Shown: positions 42,007 through 49,621 of the stretch, piece after piece
How the letters are laid out: each line of letters opens with the position of its first letter
How positions within the stretch are numbered: position 1 is the stretch's first letter
From: Flavobacterium sp.
GTDB taxonomy: Bacteria > Bacteroidota > Bacteroidia > Flavobacteriales > Flavobacteriaceae
Assembly: GCF_027531905.1 (NCBI RefSeq)
Contig: NZ_JAPZSU010000024.1
Coordinates: 1-61,744 of the forward strand
Direction: 5' to 3'
Length of the DNA stretch: 61,744 nt
Translations under genes and position numbers: made by a program
The notes under the pieces: model-generated
Database searches by the model: none
Told to the model about the DNA's origin: nothing
Seen by the model: the letters and a program-made list of their open reading frames with translations, nothing else

Positions 42007-43059
42007 TTAAAGAGCGAAATTGGCAGACCATTGTTCCAGAAGACTTTTGTAAGGGGTAATGAAATGCTCTTCAGCATATTTACCCTGTTCAGCTGCCAAT
42101 TGGCTGCGCTCTTCGCGGTCATAAACCACGCGAGTCAGTGAATAATCTTCGTGTTTAAGACTAGGTTGATAGATTTTTCCAGCCACTGAATTTGCATTGT
42201 AAATTTCAGGGCGATAAATTTTCTGGAAAGTCTCCATCGTGCTAATGGAGCTGATGAGTCCAAGATCCGTATAATCAGCAAGTAGATCTCCGGAATGATA
42301 AAAAGCCATGGGTGCCACACTATTCGGAGGCATAAAAAAACGAACGTTTAAGCCCATTTTAGAGAAATATTCATCAGTGATAGAATACTGATCCTGTAGA
42401 TACTCAAAACCCAGAACCGGATGCTGATACTCAGTGCGAGTATACGTTTTGTTGCTCGATACACTTAAACAAATTATCGGTGACATCTTAAAGTGCTCTT
42501 TATATGTGGCTGAATTTACAAAACACTTATAAAGTTTACCGTGCAAATCACCAAAATTTTCAGGAATACAAAAATTAGATTTGTTTTTATTGTACTCAAT
42601 TAATAAAACACTAAAATCATAATCACGAACATAAGAAGAGAAATTATTTCCGGCAATACCTTCGATACGCTGGTTAGTTTTGTGGTCAAAAATATTCGTT
42701 TTTAAAACTTCAATCATCGGCACCTTGTCAATTATATTCTTATCATCAATATGCATCGTTACTGTTATGATTTCAAGTTCTACAAGGTAACGATCTGCTT
42801 TTGGGTTATCCAAATAAGCCAAGGCATTGAATCGATTGTTAATCATGTTTATGGCGTTACGTAAGTTTTGTTGGCGATTAGCTCCTCTAGCCAAGTTTGC
42901 AAAATTGGTTGTCAGACGCGTTTTACTTGATGGGTTATAGTTTTCATCTAAACAAGTGCGCTGCAATGTAAATGCAAAATCATTCTTAATTGTATTCTGC
43001 GTGTTTTCAATATCTTGCTTTTCGTTTAATAGTGTTTCTTCTCTTTTGTATGTATTCAT
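42007..43059 (-). CDS. mesX: MesX (DUF1852), partner of MesD
   Basis: 350 residues. DUF1852 family by the run NDFAFTLQRTCLDENYNPSS, TRLTTNFANLARGANRQQNL, then LDNPKADRYLVELEIIT and the tail LLEQWSANFAL. It has no signal peptide. In the MesD/MesX pair it is required for methionine synthesis and may supply the methyl group in an oxygen-dependent step; its chemistry is not settled. First gene of the two-gene unit. Downstream on the plus strand side (43.3 kb) lie zinc-regulon relics, but the mes genes are intact. Confidence 0.93.
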   Translation of the reverse strand: MNTYKREETLLNEKQDIENTQNTIKNDFAFTLQRTCLDENYNPSSKTRLTTNFANLARGANRQQNLRNAINMINNRFNALAYLDNPKADRYLVELEIITVTMHIDDKNIIDKVPMIEVLKTNIFDHKTNQRIEGIAGNNFSSYVRDYDFSVLLIEYNKNKSNFCIPENFGDLHGKLYKCFVNSATYKEHFKMSPIICLSVSSNKTYTRTEYQHPVLGFEYLQDQYSITDEYFSKMGLNVRFFMPPNSVAPMAFYHSGDLLADYTDLGLISSISTMETFQKIYRPEIYNANSVAGKIYQPSLKHEDYSLTRVVYDREERSQLAAEQGKYAEEHFITPYKSLLEQWSANFAL

Positions 43060-43290
43060 TTAATGAGAGTGTTTGGTTTTTTTACCTTACAAAGTTTAAA
43101 ATAAAAGATTAATAATTTTAATTAATATTTTAAATAAGTTAATTGTTCTTTTTTTGTTTAATTATGAAGATAATTAATCTTTTTGCGGATGTAATCATAA
43201 AAAAAACAGATAATTATTCTTTAGAGCGCTTAGATGTGATTGATTTGGAGTTATCTCAGTTTTTCCACAAAAAACTATTTTAGAATAGTA

Positions 43291-43705
43291 ACAACTCCAC
43301 TTTGCAGTGAAACTCATTTTAATGCCTACAACAGGGACACAAGCTAAACTGGACGGATCAAAAAAACAATGAGGGATTTGGGATTTGTAATAATGTCATA
43401 TCACGGACATAACTTTATGCTTATTGTAAAAATAACAGGAGAAATTAATCCTGAAACAGGCTTTGTTATGGATTTGAAAGTTTTAGGTAATATAATTAGA
43501 GAAGAAAATGAAGCTCATTTTGACCATAAGAACCTAACATTGATAGTTCAGAATTTAAAAAAAAACTATAGTTTCTACAGAAAATAGTGCATGGGTAATT
43601 TATAGAATTTTATAACCTTTAATTACCAAAGAACTTCAATTGTCTATTACTCCTTTTGAAGCCTATATAAATTATGTAGAAGTTGTTGAGGGATCTTTTT
43701 TTTAA
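43291..43705 (+). pseudogene. decayed PTPS/QueD-family gene
   Basis: Recognisable family segments in order: ETHFNAYN (where AHFNAAH is usual), HGHNFMLIVKITGEINPETG, FVMDLKVLGNIIREENEAHF and DHKNL, then after shifts ELQLSITPFEAYINYVEVVE. An in-frame TAA (43345), loss of the first zinc His and catalytic Cys, and later frame breaks show it is inactive. Zinc-regulated QueD copies near COG0523 genes are known in other bacteria, and this relic lies just before a COG0523 gene under a Zur-like operator. The open part from 43369 to 43587 could still make a 72-residue peptide. Confidence 0.75.
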
Positions 43706-43721
43706 AGCGTCAAATAATTAA

Positions 43722-43775
43722 CGCAATAATGTTGCGATATATGATCAATATTTTATATTTGCAACATAATTGCAA
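43722..43775 (+). promoter_or_regulatory. double Zur-like operator over the COG0523 promoter
   Basis: CGCAATAATGTTGCG (43722-43736) overlaps the -33 TTG (43732-43734). TTGCAACATAATTGCAA (43759-43775) begins within the -7 box TATATTTG (43754-43761). Spacing -33 to -7 is 19. Both sites resemble the palindrome GCAACATTGTTGC at 38005-38017. Confidence 0.7.
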
Positions 43776-43786
43776 TAACAAAAAAA

Positions 43787-45034
43787 ATGAAAAAACTCCC
43801 GGTTACGGTATTATCAGGTTTTCTTGGCGCAGGTAAAACCACTTTGCTTAACCATATTTTGCATAACAAAGACGGACTAAAAGTTGCTGTGATTGTAAAT
43901 GACATGAGTGAGGTGAATGTAGATGCTCGTTTGATAAAAGACGAAATGACACTTTCTCGAACAGAAGAGAAACTCGTTGAAATGAGCAACGGTTGCATTT
44001 GTTGTACGCTTCGTGAGGATTTGATGCTCGAAGTAGAAAAATTAGCCAAAGAAAATCGTTTTGATTATTTATTAATCGAAAGTACAGGAATTAGTGAACC
44101 CATTCCAGTAGCGCAGACGTTTACGTTTGTGAATGAGGATGAAAATATTGATTTGTCTCGCTTCAGCTATATCGATACTATGGTAACGGTGGTTGATGCG
44201 TTCAACTTTTTCAAAGACTTTGGCTCTGCCCAAACCCTGTAAGATATCAAAGCTACCAATATCGAAAATGATACACGAACAATAGTGAATTTGTTGGTCG
44301 ATCAGGTGGAGTTTGCCAACGTGATTGTGTTGAATAAAACTGATTTGATTACTCCAAAACAACTCGAAATTTTGAAAGCCTCCATTCAAAAGTTGAATCC
44401 CGTGGCAAGAATCATAACATCGACTATGGGAAAAATAGCGCCCCATGAAATTCTGCATACCGGTTTGTTCAATTTTGAAGAAGCCGAAACATCAGCCGGT
44501 TGGATGCAAGAATTAGAAGGCATTCACACGCCAGAGACCGAGTAATACGGGATTTCGTCTTTCGTTTTTAGAGACCCACGTCCCTTTCATCCGTATCGTT
44601 TTTGGGAATGGATGAGCAATCGTTTTCCGCAAAGCATTATTCGGAGTAAAGGATTGTTTTGGATGGCTTCGCGACCCGATCAAGCCATCAATTGGAGTCA
44701 AGCGGGTGGTTCTCTTAAAGCCGAAGGTGCCGGAGTTTGGTGGGCGAGTATGCCTTTGAGCGAGCGCATGACGTTTTCAAATTTTGTCGAATTTCAAGAG
44801 GTTATTGAAGAACGATGGACTCGAGCTTACGGAGACCGTTTGAATGAATTGGTTTTTATTGGAATAGGTCTGAACGAAACTGAAATTCGTATAGAATTAG
44901 ACAGTTGTTTGTGTACTTCAAATGAACTTATGGACTTGCAAGATGGTTTTTTCTCTAGTAACGACCCTTTTCCAATTCCAAGAACTGCAACAAGTAGTTC
45001 GCCTACAGCTATTTTTAACGAAAATCTGAATTAA
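43787..45034 (+). pseudogene. COG0523 zinc-chaperone GTPase with two in-frame TAA codons
   Basis: About 415 codons stay in one frame from ATG 43787 to TAA 45032-45034, broken only by TAA at 44240-44242 and at 44543-44545. The three parts join into one COG0523 (YciC/ZigA-type) protein: G1 GFLGAGKTT, the metal motif GCICCT, G3-like ESTGISEP, G4 NKTD, and the C-terminal domain RDPRPFHPYRFWEW to ELVFIGIGLNETEI and CLCTSNEL. Such GTPases insert or allocate zinc in starvation. No frameshift is seen, so decay is recent, or the stops are read through. A 152-residue N-terminal GTPase fragment may still be made. Confidence 0.8.
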
Positions 45035-45622
45035 ATGAATAAGAATACATAACGTTTTTTGAGACAAGCATTTGCTTTTTTAAGTAGTGTTCTTTTGGTA
45101 GGCTGTACTACTGATGATCCAATTGTGCCCGTAAATGAAGTTGAATTTATAACAACAGTACGCTTAGTTTTTACTCCTGAAAATGGCGGAAAGAATGTGG
45201 TTTTAGCATTCAAAGATTTAGATGGAGAAGGGGCTAACGCACCAATTGTAACCGTGAGCAGTGCTTTTGAAAAGGCAAAAACCTATAATGGAGTAATAAC
45301 ATTTAAAAATGAGTTGGTCAATCCCGCGATAGACATCACGCGCGAGATTGTGCAAGAAGCGCTGGAGCACCAAATGTTTTACCAAACCACTGGCAATTTG
45401 AATCCGTTGACTTATGCAACTATTCAATCAAATTTTGATGCAAAAGGAAAACCGCTGGGTCTACAAACTGTTTTTAAAACAACAGGGATTGCCTCTGGTG
45501 TGCTTCGGGTTACACTGAAACATGGTCCCAATAAGAGTGCTCCCAATGTAGCCAATGGCGATATAACCAATGCTGGAGGAGCCACAGACGCTCAAGTCGA
45601 TTTTAATATAACCGTCGAATAA
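45035..45622 (+). CDS. lipoprotein, type 1 periplasmic-binding-fold-like, with early in-frame stop
   Basis: ATG at 45035 directly follows the COG0523 stop (TAAATG). Codon 6 is TAA (45050-45052), then the frame is open to 45622. Reinitiation at TTG 45059 would still give a full signal peptide (MRQAFAFLSSVLLVGC) and a 187-residue lipoprotein, so it may remain functional. After Cys comes TTDDP. The body (EVEFITTVRLVFTPENGGKN, KDLDGEGANAPIVTVSS, LEHQMFYQTTGNLN) resembles flavobacterial proteins labelled type 1 periplasmic binding fold, often found beside TonB receptors. I infer a surface or periplasmic zinc-binding lipoprotein. Confidence 0.7.
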
Positions 45623-45655
45623 TCAACCTTAACCTGTTTTAAATAATCAATTGTA

Positions 45656-46867
45656 ATGAAAATTAATGTATTTCGCTTTTTATTTGTTGTAGCCTTGTCC
45701 TTTTTTGCTCAATCTTGTTCAGACGACGATAGCTCTGATAACATAGATGAAACCTTAACAGAATACAAACACTTGCGTATTCTAGTTTCTGATGAAACGA
45801 GCAAAGCTTTGACTTTGGTCAATCCTTTTTTAAATACCACTACTTCTTTTGAAGCTAAATTTCCTAAGTCGGCATTGTACACAACCGAGTCGGGTCGTTT
45901 TGTGGGTATCATTCACAGAGAAAATGACTTGACAGAAACTTTTGATACTGGTCTTGAGTTTCATGGTGACCATGTTGATATCAAAGGAACTCCAAAGTTT
46001 GGAGCATTAACAGGAGTTGCTTCAAAACCGACCCATTTCAAAAGCAACTATGGCGAAATCTTAACTTTTAATGATGGAGATGGCACATTGGCCGTAGGGA
46101 GTGAATCAGAAATTCATACTAACGGTGCCAAAATGAAAATTATTAATGCAGGTCTAAAAGCACATCATGGGGCAATGGCCGTTTTCTCCAATGGAAGCTA
46201 CGTTATCACCGAGAAAGATAATTCTATCCCTGGAGTTTTGCCAGAACGTGTTAAAGTTATAGATAAAACAGGAAAAGAGCTTTTTGCATCAAGCATTGCT
46301 ACTAAAGGAATTCATGGAAATGCGTCAGATGGTGATTATGCTGTTTTTGGTTCTTCAAGTGGGATTCTTGTAGTAGATAGTAAAGGGCAACAATTTCTTG
46401 TTCCTCATCCTGATGGTTTTGGAACAGCTTGGTTTGGAACAATTTTAGAAACAGCAACCAAAGGAAATTTTGTAGGCTACACAGCTGCAAAAGGAGCTTA
46501 TCTCATCAATGTATTGAATAAAACAGTAAAACCTATTTTTGAGAGTACAGATATTATGCAGTGTAAAGTGAGCTACGATACTAAGAAGCTTGGCATCTTG
46601 TTGCACTCGGGTAATTTTATTGCTTATGATCTTGCTACTTTGGCGGTTGCTATTTCCGAGAGAAACCTAATTCCAGCTACAAATAAAGCTTCCACTCAAA
46701 AACCTCAAATGGAGTTTACACAGCGTTTCGTTTACATCACAGCTCCTACCACAGGGGAACTGCAAATCTTTAGTACAAAAAACAGCGCAACCACCAAAAA
46801 AATAAAAATCTCTAATACGCCTTATCGTCTATCCATTGTAGGTTTTGAGAATAGTGGAGATCACTAA
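45656..46867 (+). CDS. AztD-like zinc metallochaperone lipoprotein
   Basis: 403 residues. Lipobox LSFFAQSC with SDDDSSD after the Cys, which fits surface export in flavobacteria. The body is a beta-propeller. AztD features are visible: EFHGDHVDI, KPTHFKSNYGEILTFNDGDG, AHHGAMAVFSNGSYVITEKD, GIHGNASDGDY, with His pairs as likely zinc ligands. AztD hands zinc to the substrate-binding protein AztC in the periplasm of other bacteria; no AztABC genes are here, so this lipoprotein may instead feed a TonB receptor. It follows the COG0523 gene and a lipoprotein and ends at a terminator. Confidence 0.82.
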   Translation: MKINVFRFLFVVALSFFAQSCSDDDSSDNIDETLTEYKHLRILVSDETSKALTLVNPFLNTTTSFEAKFPKSALYTTESGRFVGIIHRENDLTETFDTGLEFHGDHVDIKGTPKFGALTGVASKPTHFKSNYGEILTFNDGDGTLAVGSESEIHTNGAKMKIINAGLKAHHGAMAVFSNGSYVITEKDNSIPGVLPERVKVIDKTGKELFASSIATKGIHGNASDGDYAVFGSSSGILVVDSKGQQFLVPHPDGFGTAWFGTILETATKGNFVGYTAAKGAYLINVLNKTVKPIFESTDIMQCKVSYDTKKLGILLHSGNFIAYDLATLAVAISERNLIPATNKASTQKPQMEFTQRFVYITAPTTGELQIFSTKNSATTKKIKISNTPYRLSIVGFENSGDH

Positions 46868-46926
46868 AAGTATAATTTATTCTTTGTTGTAAATCCTGAA
46901 TGTTTGGTTAATTTTTGGGTAAGCAG

Positions 46927-46957
46927 ACGGCTCAATTTTATTGAGCCGTTTTTTTTA
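46927..46957 (+). terminator. terminator of the zinc operon
   Basis: ACGGCTCAA (46927-46935) pairs with TTGAGCCGT (46941-46949), then eight T. Confidence 0.85.
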
Positions 46958-46976
46958 AGATAATATAAAATTATTT

Positions 46977-46992
46977 TTTAGATTTGTCTAAA
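46977..46992 (+). promoter_or_regulatory. TTTAGA-N4-TCTAAA operator before the TonB receptor
   Basis: TTTAGATTTGTCTAAA is a palindrome with 6-bp arms. It contains a -7-like TAGATTTG (46979-46986), so a bound repressor would block the promoter. It ends 15 bases before the ATG. Confidence 0.65.
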
Positions 46993-47007
46993 ATATTATT
47001 TACTCTA

Positions 47008-49266
47008 ATGAAATTATTATATAGCTACTTGTTTTTCTTTTCGTTAACTGTTGTTTTGGCACAAGAAAAAGCTACCCTTCGCGGACAAGTCACCTCCGAA
47101 AATCAACCCGTAGCACAAGCGCAAGTTGAAATCGTAGGCACTGCTTTTGGAACTCAAACCGATAGTTTGGGCTTTTTTGAAATCCCCAAGTTACCCCTAA
47201 AACGCTACACCCTTCGTATTGCAGCACTAGGCATCAAAACCCATACGCAATCCATCAGCAGTGCGGATTTTGGGCATGTACTAAAAATAAATGTGGTGAC
47301 CAACGAACAACTGCTCGACGAAGTAGTGGTTTCGGGTACGATGAAAGCCGTTCGCCGTTTGGAAAATCCCGTGCCAGTAGAAATCATTTCGACTACTTTT
47401 TTGAAACAAAATCCCACCGCTTCAGTTTTTGAAGGCTTGCAAAACGTCAACGGTTTGCGTCCACAGAACAATTGTAATGTTTGCAACACGGGCGATATTC
47501 GCATCAATGGGTTGGATGGCCCTTACACAATGGTGACTATCGATGGAATGCCTATAGTGAGTGCTTTGGGAACGGTGTATGGTTTGTCTGGAATTCCGAA
47601 TGCGATGATTGACAAAATCGAAATCATCAAAGGCGCTGCTTCTAGTTTGTATGGGAGCGAGGCGGTAGGCGGACTCATCAATATCATTACCAAAAAACCA
47701 CAAAACGCTCCTCAATTTACTGCCGATTTGATGACCACTTCTTGGTTAGAAAACAGTCTCGATTTGGGTTATCGTACCAATATTGGTAAAAATGCCAATG
47801 CCCTTTTTGGACTCAGCGCGTTTTATAATGACCATCTAGTCGATAACAACGGCGATAATTTTACGGATATTGCTTTGCAGAAAAGAGTTTCCTTTTTTAG
47901 CCGCTGGAATTTTGAACGCCGTTCCAAAAAAGAAATGAGCCTCGTCGCCCGTTATTTGTATGAAGACCGTTGGGGTGGCGAAATGCAGTGGAATTCGAGC
48001 TTCCGAGGCGGCAATCAAGTCTATGGCGAAAGTATTTACACCTCGCGCTACGAAATTTTGGGCAAGTACCAATTGCCTTTGGATGAAAAAATGAGCCTGC
48101 AATTTTCGATGGTGGGCCACGACCAAAATTCGGTCTATGGTACTTCCGTTTTTTTGGCGAACCAAAAAATTGCGTTTGGGCAATACCTTTGGGACAAAGA
48201 GCTCAAAAACCATTCGCTTTTGTTCGGAGCGGCTGCGCGCTTTACTTGGTATAACGACAACACGCCCGCCACGGCCACTTCCTCCCAAACCGCTATTTAC
48301 AGTGGATTTCTTCAAGACGATATCAAACTTTCTGGACAAACGGGCTTGTTGTTGGGCGCGCGTTACGATTACCACCCAGCGCACGGCTCGATTGTCACGC
48401 CTCGTCTCGCCCTGAAATGGAAACCCACCGCCACCGATGTTTTGCGACTCAATTTGGGAACGGGATTCCGAGTGGTGAATTTGTTTACCGAAGACCATCA
48501 AGCGCTTTCGGGTGCTCGGGAAGTCGTCCTCAAAGGCAATCTAGACCCCGAAACTTCGTATACCGCCAACCTGAATTACCTCAAGAAATTCGATACCAAC
48601 ACAGCTGGAGTTATCACTCTCGAAGCTTCGACTTGGTACACCCATTTCAAAAACCGCATCATTGCCGACTATGATACGAATCCCACCCAAATCATTTATG
48701 CCAATCTCGATGGTTTTTCTAGAATTTTCGGAAGTAGTATTTCCTTGGATTGGGTCAGTCCGTTTGGGGTAAAAGGGACTTTGGGCGGTAGTTATTTCAA
48801 TCCATTGACCGAGCAAGAAGGCCGTCGTTTTGTGCCTTTATTTACCGAAAAAGTCAGCCTGTCTTGGGCCTTGAGCTACGAAATCCCCAATTGGTTCCTG
48901 AGTTTGGATTATACAGGGAGTTATACTGGCAGTATGCGTTTACCCTTGTTGTCCCCACTCGATCCGCGTCGCGAGTATTCCTTGCCGTACAGTATTCAAA
49001 ACATCCAAATCACCTACAAGAAATTCCACAACGTGGAGTTGTTTGGCGGGGTCAAAAACCTCCTGAATTGGACACCCAATCGAGGCAATCCTTTTTTGAT
49101 TGCACGAGCCAATGACCCTTTCGACAAGCAAGTCACCTTCGATAGCAATGGCGTTACACAACCTACTCCCGACAATCCCTATGCGCTTACCTTCGACCCG
49201 ACCTACGCCTACGGACCCAATCAAGGCATCCGCGCTTTTGTGGGCTTGCGATGGCATTTGGATTAA
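47008..49266 (+). CDS. TonB-dependent receptor with CarboxypepD_reg domain and plug CxxC
   Basis: 752 residues from the ATG at 47008. Signal peptide MKLLYSYLFFFSLTVVLAQ, then a CarboxypepD_reg-like domain (residues about 23-95), then the plug with NNCNVCNTGDIRINGLDGPY (a CxxC) and IDGMPIVSALGTVYGLSGIP, then a barrel ending VGLRWHLD. The CNxC plug is shared with receptors linked to metal ions or metallophores. It follows the zinc operon but carries the iron-type operator at 46977-46992, so its substrate may be an iron or manganese chelate rather than zinc. Codon use is more GC-rich than the genes before it. Confidence 0.9.
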   Translation: MKLLYSYLFFFSLTVVLAQEKATLRGQVTSENQPVAQAQVEIVGTAFGTQTDSLGFFEIPKLPLKRYTLRIAALGIKTHTQSISSADFGHVLKINVVTNEQLLDEVVVSGTMKAVRRLENPVPVEIISTTFLKQNPTASVFEGLQNVNGLRPQNNCNVCNTGDIRINGLDGPYTMVTIDGMPIVSALGTVYGLSGIPNAMIDKIEIIKGAASSLYGSEAVGGLINIITKKPQNAPQFTADLMTTSWLENSLDLGYRTNIGKNANALFGLSAFYNDHLVDNNGDNFTDIALQKRVSFFSRWNFERRSKKEMSLVARYLYEDRWGGEMQWNSSFRGGNQVYGESIYTSRYEILGKYQLPLDEKMSLQFSMVGHDQNSVYGTSVFLANQKIAFGQYLWDKELKNHSLLFGAAARFTWYNDNTPATATSSQTAIYSGFLQDDIKLSGQTGLLLGARYDYHPAHGSIVTPRLALKWKPTATDVLRLNLGTGFRVVNLFTEDHQALSGAREVVLKGNLDPETSYTANLNYLKKFDTNTAGVITLEASTWYTHFKNRIIADYDTNPTQIIYANLDGFSRIFGSSISLDWVSPFGVKGTLGGSYFNPLTEQEGRRFVPLFTEKVSLSWALSYEIPNWFLSLDYTGSYTGSMRLPLLSPLDPRREYSLPYSIQNIQITYKKFHNVELFGGVKNLLNWTPNRGNPFLIARANDPFDKQVTFDSNGVTQPTPDNPYALTFDPTYAYGPNQGIRAFVGLRWHLD

Positions 49267-49278
49267 TGTTTAGGAGCT

Positions 49279-49362
49279 AATCCTGCTGTCCACTATATCT
49301 GTGGCTCCGAACCCCGGAGCCACAGGATGCCGCTCCCATCAGGGCTAGGAACGTTAGCACGA
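49279..49362 (+). repeat. variable-stem dispersed element, copy 4
   Basis: Arms TCCTGCTGTCCACTATATCT and AGGATGCCGCTCCCATCAGG flank the hairpin TGTGGCTCCG / CGGAGCCACA. GCTAGGAACGTTAGC follows. Confidence 0.8.
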
Positions 49363-49408
49363 GAAAACCTCAATCTTTGAAATCCCAAATTCCAAATTTT
49401 ATGGGCGC

Positions 49409-49441
49409 TGCTCCCCTCTAGAGAGGGGCTGGGGGTGTGTT
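49409..49441 (+). repeat. isolated CACACCCC-type repeat
   Basis: TGCTCCCCTCTAGAGAGGGG followed by CTGGGGGTGTG. This matches one end of the repeats around the DUF559 gene, with no DUF559 gene here. The rest of 49267-49603 shows no gene. Confidence 0.7.
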
Positions 49442-49621
49442 TTTTAAATTCCAATCACGTGACTTTGAAGCCAAAACAACAAACCATAAACCCCAAACAC
49501 AAATAAAAAGCGTTGTAGTGAAAATTGTATATATTTGAGAAATAAAGTCTCATTCTTGTAAGACCGATCTACTAGTTACTAGCCATTTCCACGAAGAATA
49601 GGAATGAAAACAATATTCACT

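Noticed and set aside
43164..43283. 39-codon ORF (MKIINLFADV...) upstream of the PTPS relic
   Set aside because: No promoter and no recognised family; it may be chance or part of older decayed sequence.
43787..45034. UAA recoded as a sense codon
   Set aside because: TAA is the normal stop for most genes in the window, so general recoding is not possible; decay is simpler.
47836..48501. 221-codon antisense ORF in the TonB receptor gene
   Set aside because: Shadow of a GC-rich coding region; no start context, and the sense gene is clear.
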